Source of the DNA: Alphaproteobacteria bacterium
GTDB lineage: Bacteria > Pseudomonadota > Alphaproteobacteria > Micavibrionales > Micavibrionaceae
Assembly: GCA_021776025.1 (NCBI GenBank)
Contig: JAJFGR010000012.1
Coordinates: 372,001-436,000 of the forward strand
Direction: 5' to 3'
DNA length: 64,000 bases
Each line of letters opens with the position of its first letter. Position 1 is the stretch's first letter. Shown one piece after another: positions 18,777 through 27,444 of this stretch. Below the pieces are notes generated by a model, which was not told the DNA's origin, made no database searches, and worked only from the letters and a program-made list of their open reading frames with translations. Made by a program: the position numbers and the translations under genes.

Positions 18777-19736
18777 CTATGCATATTTTAGACGATTTTG
18801 CGGGACAGAGCCAATATCGTAATGCAGGAAAGACAGTAAAAACTGTACGCCGACAATGACGGGCAGCGCGCTGAGCATAACGGTTCCAGCGCTGGCGGGA
18901 ATACCGAGGTCCGCTGCATGTGACCATTGCACCGCGCCGAATATCAGGCCAAAGGGAAGCAATATCGCCCCCATCAGCAATTCGATTGAAGCCACGCTAA
19001 AATCACGCAGGAAGTAATTGTAAAAAATACGCTTGCCGAAATTGCGCATATGTCCGCCAAGAAATGGCAGGAGAATGCGGCTGATCTGCAAATTGCTTTC
19101 TTCTTCGGCATAAACGGCGCGCATGGGCACATCGCGAACAACTGCGCGCAAGACATTCAGGCGAAATAAAATGTCGCTTTCAAAAAAATAGCGGCGGCTG
19201 AGTTTTTCCAGTGGCAGTACTTTCAGGACATCGACTCGCAGCGCCGTGTAACCATTTGTCGGGTCAAACACATTCCAATACCCGCTGGAGAGTTTGGTCA
19301 TGAAACTCAGCATGGCATTGCCGAGCAAGCGCAGCGCCGGCATGGTTTTAACATCTTCAACGTTATAAAAGCGGTTGCCTTTGGTGTAATCGCATTCGCC
19401 GGAGATAATGGGATCAATAAACGCATCAATCAGTGTGGGGTCCATCTGCCCATCCCCATCGATTTTTACAACAATATCAGCGCCGTCTTTGAGCGCTTGT
19501 TTATAGCCAGTTATAACCGCGCCACCGACGCCCTGATTGGTTTCATGGAACAGAGTTTTAACGCGGCTGTCCTTACTCTCTTTTTCGATAAGCTTGCCGC
19601 TTTCATCCGGGCATGCATCGTCCACACAGTAAACGCGCCAGACATTCTCAGGCATGGCAGACAGGACATCCATGACCTGATCTTTCACCCGGTAACACGG
19701 AACAATCACGGCGATTTTTTCTTTAGCGCTGCTCAT
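18777..19736 (-). CDS. Family 2 glycosyltransferase, polyprenyl-phosphate sugar synthase-like
   Basis: A 319-residue GT-A fold enzyme with IAVIVPCYRVKDQV at the N-terminus, the nucleotide-binding DDACPD region, DGDGQMDP (metal-binding DxD) and, after the catalytic domain, two C-terminal membrane helices (about 245-270 and 280-305). This matches DPM1/GtrB-type enzymes, which put a sugar on undecaprenyl or dolichyl phosphate at the inner face of the cytoplasmic membrane. It is the last gene of a three-gene run: its ATG overlaps the stop of the small transporter-like gene by four bases. It likely supplies the lipid-linked sugar used by the GT39-like protein upstream. Sugar identity unknown. Confidence 0.85.
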   Translation of the reverse strand: MSSAKEKIAVIVPCYRVKDQVMDVLSAMPENVWRVYCVDDACPDESGKLIEKESKDSRVKTLFHETNQGVGGAVITGYKQALKDGADIVVKIDGDGQMDPTLIDAFIDPIISGECDYTKGNRFYNVEDVKTMPALRLLGNAMLSFMTKLSSGYWNVFDPTNGYTALRVDVLKVLPLEKLSRRYFFESDILFRLNVLRAVVRDVPMRAVYAEEESNLQISRILLPFLGGHMRNFGKRIFYNYFLRDFSVASIELLMGAILLPFGLIFGAVQWSHAADLGIPASAGTVMLSALPVIVGVQFLLSFLHYDIGSVPQNRLKYA

Positions 19737-20104
19737 TTGGATGCCAACGTCATGATGACGCCCAAACCGCCGATAATCAGCAGAACGCCAAGGCCGTAGA
19801 ACAGGTTGAGCGGTTCTTTAAATAAGATATAGGACGCCACCGGCACAAAGACAAAGCCCAGCGCCATAAATGGATAGGCCAGCGATAAGGGCACTTGTTG
19901 CAATATAATGATCCAAAGCAGGGTTGCAGTGCCATAGAGCGTTAAAGCCGTCCAGAACCAAAAATTTGTGGCCAGCGCCACCATCCCATTTACGGAAGCT
20001 AAAGGCGGCAGCGTAGAGGCAGAGAGTTTGAACAGAATCTGGCCCGCCGCCAAAAGCACAGCGAAGCTGCAGAGCTGGGCGATTTGAGTAAGAGACAATG
20101 TCAT
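19733..20104 (-). CDS. Small four-helix EamA/SMR-type membrane protein (ArnE/ArnF-like)
   Basis: A 123-residue, very hydrophobic protein with four predicted membrane helices, the size and layout of small multidrug-resistance/DMT half-transporters (ASVNGMVALATNFWFWTALT, then VPLSLAYPFMALGFVFVPVA). Its ATG follows the upstream glycosyltransferase stop with no gap, and its stop overlaps the next ATG by four bases, so the three genes form a tightly coupled operon. Beside a polyprenyl-phosphate glycosyltransferase and a GT39-like transferase it would fit as the flippase for the lipid-linked sugar, as ArnE/F are for aminoarabinose. Transport of another small compound is possible. Confidence 0.75.
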   Translation of the reverse strand: MTLSLTQIAQLCSFAVLLAAGQILFKLSASTLPPLASVNGMVALATNFWFWTALTLYGTATLLWIIILQQVPLSLAYPFMALGFVFVPVASYILFKEPLNLFYGLGVLLIIGGLGVIMTLASK

Positions 20105-21532
20105 CTAAGCGGCCTTTTGCGTTTGTTTTTGCTTGTGAATTCGTTCCTGTATAGAAGATATTGCCGCGCTTAACAAGATGCCGCCCGCAATCGCCAAACA
20201 TGGGATGAGAATCAGGTTATAGCGCACAACGTTCACACTGGTGAAGGCGTGGAAACCGAGCATGAACCATGGCGGCAGCGAAAAGATGATAAAAGCCGCC
20301 CACTTTGTGCGAATAGCCGAAAGAAAAACACCGAGAAAGATGGGAATCGTAATCAGCCCCCAATATTTACTGACCCACATGCCGCGCCAGGCCAATGAGA
20401 GCGTGACCATGACATGTTTATAAAGATCGCCAATCACGTAAGTTTGCATGAGATAGGGAAGATAATTTTCCTCAGAGCCCGCTTTTTCCAGCGTTTCACC
20501 GCGCAAAAGTCCATTCCCTCTCAGGTAAAAACCATCGGGGTTGTCAAAGCTTAGGCGAGTGTAATCCTCAGATTCGAACAGATCCTCGGCTAGAGAATCG
20601 CCGAAATCTGGCAGGCCATAGACAAAAGAAGCCCTCCACTCTGTCCAATTCATATCATTATAAGAGATGCGCTGGACGAGAATGAAAGGGGCATAGCCTT
20701 TGGAAATGCCATATTCGCCCAGACTCAAGCCATTGCGAACGACCCACGGGCCTGCGGCAATGGCGAACCCAGCGAGAAACAGCAATGGCCAGGTCATTTT
20801 CCGGTGCATGGATATATCTTTGAGAAACAAGAGCGAAACCAGCAAAGCCGGCAGGGCCGCGTAAAAGAGATAGAGATATGAAGGCCGCGTGAGCGAAACC
20901 AGCCCTAAAGCAACGCCCGCGGCCAACCACAAAGCGGCGCGCTGATAACGCCACGCCGCAGCTGCGGATAGGCAGGCGGCAGTGAAGAGAGGAAACACCA
21001 GATTTTCGGTCATGATCTGCGCGGTGTAATATGCATAAGCTTCCGCGTCCAACGCTAATATCAACGCAATCCACGCGACGCCATAACGATGCGTGAGGAC
21101 CCAAGCAGCAAGCCAGACAAGCAGCGCAGATAGAGCGGCCAACACGCTCTGCACAACGCGGAAAAGCCCCATGTCATTTGAACAATCGGCCGGATTACCC
21201 GCGCTTAAATGACAGGCAACATTCTCATAAAAAACAGGATCAAGCTTCATCACACCGGCTACCAGTGCGGGATAGAGAGGGGCGAAAAACATCCCCTGCC
21301 CTTGCGCACCTTGCAAATCAGCGCTGCCCTTAAACGCCGCATCCCCAAAAATGCCAGTATCAGCCAAATCTTTAGCGACCGCAAGATAGGTATAGCCATC
21401 ACTGGCGTGCAAATCGGTTTCAATGCTTTGAACTTGGCAAAAGACGACGACCAAAGTGATCAAAGCGGCAAAAATAAACTGCCCACGAAATGTTTTAGGA
21501 AATTTATCAAACATATTGAAAAACATAGTCAA
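20105..21532 (-). CDS. Multi-spanning glycosyltransferase, GT39/ArnT-like
   Basis: A 475-residue protein with about ten to eleven membrane helices. The first helix is followed by an acidic loop (SIETDLHASDGYTYLAVAKD) typical of GT-C glycosyltransferases, whose catalytic acidic residue sits in the first periplasmic loop. The C-terminus is basic (RIHKQKQTQKAA). It would use a polyprenyl-phosphate sugar to modify lipid A, a polysaccharide or a protein on the periplasmic side. It leads the operon with the small transporter and the GT2 enzyme. M1 (21532) and M3 are both possible starts. Acceptor and sugar are unknown. Confidence 0.75.
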   Translation of the reverse strand: MTMFFNMFDKFPKTFRGQFIFAALITLVVVFCQVQSIETDLHASDGYTYLAVAKDLADTGIFGDAAFKGSADLQGAQGQGMFFAPLYPALVAGVMKLDPVFYENVACHLSAGNPADCSNDMGLFRVVQSVLAALSALLVWLAAWVLTHRYGVAWIALILALDAEAYAYYTAQIMTENLVFPLFTAACLSAAAAWRYQRAALWLAAGVALGLVSLTRPSYLYLFYAALPALLVSLLFLKDISMHRKMTWPLLFLAGFAIAAGPWVVRNGLSLGEYGISKGYAPFILVQRISYNDMNWTEWRASFVYGLPDFGDSLAEDLFESEDYTRLSFDNPDGFYLRGNGLLRGETLEKAGSEENYLPYLMQTYVIGDLYKHVMVTLSLAWRGMWVSKYWGLITIPIFLGVFLSAIRTKWAAFIIFSLPPWFMLGFHAFTSVNVVRYNLILIPCLAIAGGILLSAAISSIQERIHKQKQTQKAA

Positions 21533-21621
21533 AAAATACTCTTAGCGCCAGCGCTTGATTTAGCCGTACCATTTGAACGAACGGATGTGCTATAACGCGC
21601 TGCTTAAGCAAGGGAACACAT

Positions 21622-23481
21622 ATGCCGCCGCCACTTCTATTATCCGTCAAAGATGCGCTGATCCGCTATAGCGAAGAACCGGTGTTTGAGAATCTGGCCT
21701 TCAATATCCATGAAGGCGGACGGATTGCGCTGGTTGGCAAAAATGGTGCCGGTAAATCTACATTAATGAATGTGATTACAGGTGCGCAGGAGCTGGATGA
21801 TGGCGAGCGCTGGGAAGAGCCGGGTACAACGATTGGTTATCTGCATCAGGATATTGTGCCGCAAGAGGGCCAAAGCGTTTTTGAGTATATCTTTGAGGAA
21901 ATTAAAGACGAGGAACGCGAGCTGTACGCCTATAAGGTGGATATTGTCGCTGAAGCGTTGGAATTGGATGTTGAGGCAAAGATGACGCGGCTATCGGGTG
22001 GACAGGTGCGCCGGGCGGGTTTAGCGCGTGCACTCGTGGAAGAGCCGGATATCTTGCTCCTAGATGAGCCGACAAACCATCTGGATTTGGAGGCGATTGA
22101 ATGGCTGGAAGACTATCTGAACAGCTATAGCGGAACGCTGCTGTGCGTTTCCCACGACCGAACGTTTTTAGCCAATGTCACGACCCAAGTTTTTTGGCTG
22201 GATCGCGGCGCGCTCAAAGTATCTCCGCAGGGCTTTAGATATTTCGATAAATGGTCGACGACTCTGCTGGAACAAGAAGAGCGCGAGCTAAAAAACCGTA
22301 AGCAATCGGTGGAATTAGAGGTGGCGTGGGCCAGCCGCGGCGTAAAAGCGCGGGTGAAGCGCAATGTGCGCCGTCTGGCGCAAGTTAAAGAGATGCGCGA
22401 CAAGCTGAAAGCCGATGAGAGCGCTTATCGCAGAGCCACGGCGAAAATTGAGTTCAAACCCTTGGCCAATATTGATGCTACATCGAAGATTGTCGGTGAG
22501 TTTTACAATGTCTGTAAGAGTTTTGAAGACGAAGGCAAAAAAATCACGATTCTTGATAAATTTTCCATCCGCATTCAGCGTGGCGAGCGGATTGGAATTT
22601 TGGGGAAAAATGGTTCGGGTAAAACGACATTTTTGAAACTTCTGCTGAAAGAGCTGGAACCAGATATGGGGCGGGTAAAAACCCGCAAAGAGCTGGAGTT
22701 TTCGTATTTTGATCAGAAACGCCGTGATCTTGACCCTACGGAAAGCTTGAAGAAAACACTCTGCCCCGGCGGGGGTGATCACATTGATGTGATGGGTAAA
22801 CAGCGCCATGTTTGCGGGTATTTGAAAGATTTCATGTTTGACCCGGGGCGAGTGCAGGACAAGGTTTCCCAGCTTTCCGGCGGGCAGAAAAACCGGTTGA
22901 TGCTGGCGAAAATTCTGGCCAACCCAAAAACGTGTTTGATCCTTGATGAGCCGACCAATGATCTTGATATGGATACGCTGGATATGCTGGAGGAAATTCT
23001 TTCGCAATATACCGGGACATTGATTGTGGTGTCGCATGACCGGGACTTTCTTGACCAAACCGTCACGCGCATTCTGGCGTTTGAAGGGGATGGAAAAGTT
23101 GTGAATTGCGTTGGCGGTTATAGTGATTATCTGGAGAAGAAAACAGGTAAAAAACAAAATAATGCTAAACAGGTTGAAAATAAAAAAGAAACGATCAAAA
23201 AACCTTCAAAACCAGCAGAAGAAAAATCAAAACAACCGCGCCAGCGCTTGACCTATAAGTTAGAGCGAGAGCTTAAATCGCTGCCCGGTAAAATTGAAAA
23301 AGCGGAAATCAATGTCGCCGCTCTATCAGAAAAACTGGCCGATAGTGATTTTTATAGCCGCGATCCGGATGGGTTTCACGACACAACCAAAGAGCTTTCG
23401 GAAGAACAAACGAAGCTGGAGCGCTATGAAACGCGCTGGTTAGAGCTAGAAGAGATGAAAGAGGACTATTCAGCGGCCTGA
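21622..23481 (+). CDS. uup: ABC-F family ATPase (Uup-like)
   Basis: A 619-residue soluble protein with two ATP-binding cassettes and no membrane segment. Cassette 1 has Walker A GKNGAGKSTL, signature LSGGQVRRAGLARAL and Walker B ILLLDEPTNHLD; cassette 2 has GKNGSGKTTF, LSGGQKNRLMLAKIL and CLILDEPTNDLD. The linker between them is charged, and a lysine-rich hinge (KKTGKKQNNAKQ) leads to a C-terminal coiled coil (from about residue 560), the mark of the Uup branch. Such proteins act on ribosomes, or, for Uup, on DNA structures and transposon excision. A drug-resistance role is not indicated. The last 16 bases overlap the convergent desaturase gene. Confidence 0.9.
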   Translation: MPPPLLLSVKDALIRYSEEPVFENLAFNIHEGGRIALVGKNGAGKSTLMNVITGAQELDDGERWEEPGTTIGYLHQDIVPQEGQSVFEYIFEEIKDEERELYAYKVDIVAEALELDVEAKMTRLSGGQVRRAGLARALVEEPDILLLDEPTNHLDLEAIEWLEDYLNSYSGTLLCVSHDRTFLANVTTQVFWLDRGALKVSPQGFRYFDKWSTTLLEQEERELKNRKQSVELEVAWASRGVKARVKRNVRRLAQVKEMRDKLKADESAYRRATAKIEFKPLANIDATSKIVGEFYNVCKSFEDEGKKITILDKFSIRIQRGERIGILGKNGSGKTTFLKLLLKELEPDMGRVKTRKELEFSYFDQKRRDLDPTESLKKTLCPGGGDHIDVMGKQRHVCGYLKDFMFDPGRVQDKVSQLSGGQKNRLMLAKILANPKTCLILDEPTNDLDMDTLDMLEEILSQYTGTLIVVSHDRDFLDQTVTRILAFEGDGKVVNCVGGYSDYLEKKTGKKQNNAKQVENKKETIKKPSKPAEEKSKQPRQRLTYKLERELKSLPGKIEKAEINVAALSEKLADSDFYSRDPDGFHDTTKELSEEQTKLERYETRWLELEEMKEDYSAA

Positions 23482-24587
23482 AGTTGCTCGGCGCCTTGCT
23501 CAGACGTTTGTTCAGGGGCAGACTCAGCGATTTCCTGATCAAGTTCTTTGAAGGTAATCATTTTTTTCTTCGCCTCATCCCACAATGCTAAGTTTATCGA
23601 TGCGAGGCTGTCTTTCAGCGTCATGCGGTTCATGGACGGCAGATCTGGATGCGCATCGAGACATTCCTGCAGTTTATAGTTGGGAATGGTTGCATTGAGA
23701 TGATGGATATGGTGCAAGCCGATATTGCCGGTAAACCACTGCAACAGCGGCGGAAGATCGTAATAAGAGCTCCCCATAAGGGCGGCTTCGTTATAGCTCC
23801 ACCCTTCCTGACGCTCCCAGTGGGTGTCCTCAAACTGGTGTTGAATGTAGAACAGCCAGCCGCCAGCCCATGAGGTGACAATCAAGATCGGCAGGTAAAC
23901 AGTCGCCAAAACTCCATAACCAATGAAATAACCTAGGGCACCGAACGTCAACGCCAGCGCTAAATTCGTGCCATAAATGCTTTTCCAGCTATTGCGCATA
24001 TTGGCTTTATATGAAATTTCCTGCAGGAACGGTTCGGTAACCAGAAAACGCTGCACGACAACAGTAAAAAGCGGCGTGCCGACACCAAGAAGTAAATATG
24101 TATTGCGGTAAATGCGATAAAATAACTGTTTCTTCGGCGAGAAAGATTTGAATTCCTCGACGGTGATGGTTTCAATGGCGCCATAACCGCGCTTATCAAG
24201 GTTACCGGAGCTGGCATGGTGAAGATTATGGGTGCGGCGCCAGAAGCTATAAGGTGTCCACGTTAAGACGCTTAGAGCGCGGCCAACGTAATCATTGCCT
24301 TTTCGGGTTTTGAAGTAAGAGCCATGGCCACAATCATGCTGCATAATAAAAACACGCACGAGAAAGCCGGATGTTGGGAGAAGGAGAAGCGCATAAGCCA
24401 GCCAATTGCCGCTTTGCACAGCGCCAATCATAAGCGCGGTTGCCGTTAAAAATAAGACGAGTGTCACAGACATTTGGATAAGACTGCGCTTAGTGTCCGC
24501 GCCTTTATACTTGCCGCAATGATCGGCAAGTCCTTTAAAATAAGTGTCGTCTTTTTTTACTGTGTCTTTTGGTGCGGGAGCAAGCAT
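23466..24587 (-). CDS. Membrane fatty acid desaturase
   Basis: A 373-residue di-iron desaturase of the inner membrane. The three histidine boxes are intact: HDCGHGS, HNLHHASS and HHIHHLN. Hydrophobic pairs of helices lie on each side of box 1 and after box 2. The C-terminus (DQEIAESAPEQTSEQGAEQL) is acidic and low-complexity. The closest pattern is the omega-6/DesA-type acyl-lipid desaturase family, which adds a double bond to acyl chains of membrane lipids with electrons from ferredoxin or a similar donor. Position of the bond cannot be told. It is transcribed alone, convergent with the ABC-F gene. Confidence 0.9.
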   Translation of the reverse strand: MLAPAPKDTVKKDDTYFKGLADHCGKYKGADTKRSLIQMSVTLVLFLTATALMIGAVQSGNWLAYALLLLPTSGFLVRVFIMQHDCGHGSYFKTRKGNDYVGRALSVLTWTPYSFWRRTHNLHHASSGNLDKRGYGAIETITVEEFKSFSPKKQLFYRIYRNTYLLLGVGTPLFTVVVQRFLVTEPFLQEISYKANMRNSWKSIYGTNLALALTFGALGYFIGYGVLATVYLPILIVTSWAGGWLFYIQHQFEDTHWERQEGWSYNEAALMGSSYYDLPPLLQWFTGNIGLHHIHHLNATIPNYKLQECLDAHPDLPSMNRMTLKDSLASINLALWDEAKKKMITFKELDQEIAESAPEQTSEQGAEQLQAAE

Positions 24588-24694
24588 GAACCCTCTTTAT
24601 TTTTATAATTATCGTACTATTTTGTCAGCATATTTGCCAAAAACAAGGTGATCAGAACGAATATTTAATTTTGTCCAGAACAATTCTAGACTCC

Positions 24695-26512
24695 TTACGA
24701 TGCCGCGCGGCTAGCTTTTTTACGCTCATGCGGACATAAATGCAATTTACGAAGACGCAGATTGGTCGGAGTCACTTCTAACAGCTCGTCATCATTAATA
24801 TAAGCCATCATGTCTTCAAGGCTCATTTTACGCGGCGGGGTGATTTTTACCGCGTCATCCGTACCTGAAGCACGCACGTTGGTGAGCTGCTTACCTTTCA
24901 GCACGTTGACCTCCAGATCGTTGTCACGACTATGCTCACCTACGATCATGCCCGCATAAACAGGTGTTTGGTGATCGACGAACATCACGCCGCGGTCTTG
25001 AAGGTTGAAAATTGCATAAGCGACGGCCTGGCCCTGATCTGTCGAAATCAACGCGCCATGGCGACGCTGTGGAATGTCACCTTTATACGGCGCATAAGAA
25101 TGGAAGACGCGGTTAAATACGCCTGTACCGCGCGTATCGGTCATGAACTGGGACTGATAACCGATCAGACCGCGTGAGGGCGCATTGAACGTGATACGGG
25201 TTTTTCCGGCGCCGGATGAGCGCATATCGGTCATTTCAGCTTTACGGCGATTCATTTTGTCGACAACGGTTGAGGAGTATTCCTCATCAACATCAATGGT
25301 AACTTCTTCGAGTGGTTCGTGGCACTGGCCGTCCACGTCTTGATAGAGAACGCGTGGACGCGATACTGTCAGTTCGAACCCTTCGCGGCGCATAGTTTCG
25401 ATTAGAACGCCAAGTTGAAGTTCGCCGCGACCACCGATCTCAAATGCGTCTTTGCTTTCGCTTTCTTTAAAGGTGATGGCAACATTGACCTCTGCTTCAT
25501 TCAAAAGACGTTCACGTATCATTGTCGAGGTAACTTTTTTGCCTTCAGTGCCGGCAAACGGGGAATCGTTCACGGTAATCATTACCGCCATTGTTGGGGG
25601 ATCAATTGGGGTCGAGGCTACGGGTTCAGTTAGCGACGGCGCGCCAATTGTATCGGCCACGGAGGTTTTGGTCAGGCCAGCCACACAGATAATATCGCCG
25701 ACATTTACAACATCAACAGGCACGCGCTCTGTACCATCAAATGTCAAAAGCTTGGTCAAGCGGCCATTTTCAACGAGTTCGCCATCCAGATTTATGGCTT
25801 TGACTGTGTCATTTACTTTGGCTGAGCCATTGATTACGCGGCCTGTAAGGCAACGTCCCAAGAACGGATCGGAATCGAGCAAGGTTGCGAGCATTGCAAA
25901 CGGCGCGTCTTTATCACCGCTTGGCTCAGGAACATGCTGAAGAACAAGATCCAAGAGAGGCGCAAGATTGTCGCGCGGGTCTTCCAGTTCTTTTACGCAC
26001 CAGCCATCACGGCCAGAGGCGTACATAATTGGAAAGTCGAGCTGTTCATCATTGGCATCCAGCGATACAAACAGGTCGAAGACTTCGTCGACCACTTCTT
26101 CTGGGCGGCCATCGGGGCGGTCGATTTTATTGATGATAACAATGGGCTTAAGGCCAAGCTTTAGAGCTTTACCAAGTACAAATTTCGTTTGCGGCATTGG
26201 ACCTTCCGCAGAATCTGTGAGCAAGATTACGCCATCAGCCATGTGCAGTACGCGCTCGACCTCTCCGCCAAAATCGGCGTGGCCCGGTGTGTCGATGATA
26301 TTAACGCGAACTTCGCCCCATTGAATGGAGGTTGGCTTAGCGAGAATGGTGATGCCGCGCTCTTTTTCAAGATCGCCGGAATCCATGACGCAGACGTCCA
26401 CGTTCTGGTTATCACGGAACATGCCGCTTTGTTTCATCATAGAGTCGATCAGCGTAGTTTTGCCGTGGTCAACGTGGGCGATAATCGCGATGTTGCGTAG
26501 TTCTTGGGTCAT
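24695..26512 (-). CDS. typA: Ribosome-associated translational GTPase TypA/BipA
   Basis: A 605-residue translation-factor GTPase. The G domain shows [12 protein letters not shown] (G1), [14 protein letters not shown] (G3) and INKIDRPD (G4). EF-G-like domains II, III and V follow and then the BipA-specific C-terminal domain. Length and motifs agree with the family (about 605-615). It binds the 70S ribosome and affects growth under stress and at low temperature. The region upstream of the gene also carries the start of a short divergent gene at 26.7 kb. Confidence 0.97.
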   Translation of the reverse strand: MTQELRNIAIIAHVDHGKTTLIDSMMKQSGMFRDNQNVDVCVMDSGDLEKERGITILAKPTSIQWGEVRVNIIDTPGHADFGGEVERVLHMADGVILLTDSAEGPMPQTKFVLGKALKLGLKPIVIINKIDRPDGRPEEVVDEVFDLFVSLDANDEQLDFPIMYASGRDGWCVKELEDPRDNLAPLLDLVLQHVPEPSGDKDAPFAMLATLLDSDPFLGRCLTGRVINGSAKVNDTVKAINLDGELVENGRLTKLLTFDGTERVPVDVVNVGDIICVAGLTKTSVADTIGAPSLTEPVASTPIDPPTMAVMITVNDSPFAGTEGKKVTSTMIRERLLNEAEVNVAITFKESESKDAFEIGGRGELQLGVLIETMRREGFELTVSRPRVLYQDVDGQCHEPLEEVTIDVDEEYSSTVVDKMNRRKAEMTDMRSSGAGKTRITFNAPSRGLIGYQSQFMTDTRGTGVFNRVFHSYAPYKGDIPQRRHGALISTDQGQAVAYAIFNLQDRGVMFVDHQTPVYAGMIVGEHSRDNDLEVNVLKGKQLTNVRASGTDDAVKITPPRKMSLEDMMAYINDDELLEVTPTNLRLRKLHLCPHERKKASRAAS

Positions 26513-26695
26513 TTTTCAGTGTTCTCATTTGTAAGCTTTTTCTTTCAATGCGCTGTCTATACAGGGGTAAGAGAGAAAAGAGAAGAAAAATCCGCTTTAA
26601 AACTGGAAGTATAGGAATGGGAGATGGCTCTGCTAAGACTTTTCTGTTACATAATACCCACTGGCGTTATAATTATCTAAGCTTCAGGAGGCTTG

Positions 26696-26896
26696 ATGAA
26701 CCAAACAAACCTATACAAAATAAGAAAAAGGGCTCGACAACGAGCAGATAAACACTTGGCGTACATGCGCGAAAACATGCCGGCTAACAGTACTGACTTC
26801 TTCCCAAATTTTTGGGAGGAGTTGGAAAAGACGCTAATAGAGTCTACTTTAAGGACGGAAATTGGTATAGAGAAAAGAAAAAGCTCTGAATCGTAA
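26696..26896 (+). CDS. Small hypothetical basic protein
   Basis: A 66-residue frame starting at ATG 26696 with a perfect AGGAGG (26686-26691) four bases upstream, the main reason to believe it is real. The protein is basic and polar at the N-terminus (MNQTNLYKIRKRARQRADKH) with NFWEELEKTLIEST in the second half. No signal peptide or membrane helix. I do not recognise a family. The DNA here is more AT-rich than the flanking typA, and the next gene is a broken nuclease, so the gene sits at the edge of an accessory stretch. Confidence 0.55.
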   Translation: MNQTNLYKIRKRARQRADKHLAYMRENMPANSTDFFPNFWEELEKTLIESTLRTEIGIEKRKSSES

Positions 26897-26941
26897 ACCT
26901 TAATTCTTAAATTGCACTACTGCGCTCTTTGGGAACGTAAT

Positions 26942-27414
26942 TTATTGCCAGATTCCCAATTGCCCCTCTTTTGCAAAATCTTGTTCCGAGCTATAAAACC
27001 CACCGCTATATTTAGGGAAATCCTTGGCAAAGCCAGCCTTAACCATTAAAGCAGCTATATCAACATCATCTGAATAGCAGTGCATGACTTCTCTTTTGTA
27101 TTTGTCGGTATCAATCTTGTTACAAAGCAAAACCGAGTTCTCTATAAACAACTCCAGTGCCTTAGAGCTGACCTCATATAGTTCCTCCCCTTTTTCAGGT
27201 GCGTCTATTCCCCATAGCCTTATTTTCTTTCCTGATACATGAATTGTGTCGCCATCTATTACGCGTTCTAAAGTTAGTTCTTTAGTTCTAAAGTTAGTTC
27301 TTTATACGAGCTTTGAACGACCTTTGGGTGGAGCCCTCCTCTAAACTCGTTTGCGGACAGAGGTAAAGCCAACATCAGAGGCAAGCAAGCAAAAATTAAA
27401 ATTCGGACCTTCAT
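26942..27414 (-). pseudogene. Exported thermonuclease-family (SNase-like) nuclease gene, frameshifted by a 20-bp tandem duplication
   Basis: From ATG 27414 the frame encodes a signal peptide (MKVRILIFACLPLMLALPLS) and about 26 more residues, then stops at a TAA inside a perfect 20-bp tandem repeat (27265-27284 and 27285-27304). In another frame, immediately after the repeat, comes the SNase core: RVIDGDTIHVSGKKIRLWG with IDAPE, then DKYKREVMHCY and MVKAGFAKD, ending GQLGIWQ. Deleting one repeat copy joins both parts into one 150-residue protein with the calcium-site DGDT, both arginines and the IDAPE glutamate of staphylococcal nuclease. As written the gene cannot make the full enzyme. It is either a recent pseudogene, a slip-prone on/off gene, or an assembly error. 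Confidence 0.8.
27265..27304. repeat. Perfect 20-bp tandem duplication inside the nuclease gene
   Basis: The unit GTTCTAAAGTTAGTTCTTTA occurs twice without a gap. Because 20 is not a multiple of three, the second copy shifts the reading frame of the SNase-like gene; removing it restores a continuous protein through Y-K-E-L-T-L-E-R-V-I-D. Confidence 0.95.
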
Positions 27415-27444
27415 TTGTCTTGGCCTTTTACGTTATAATGCCTA

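Noticed and set aside
22315-23157. 280-codon open frame antisense to the ABC-F gene
   Set aside because: It mirrors the strongly conserved cassette 2 coding frame and has no family-like motif; a shadow frame.
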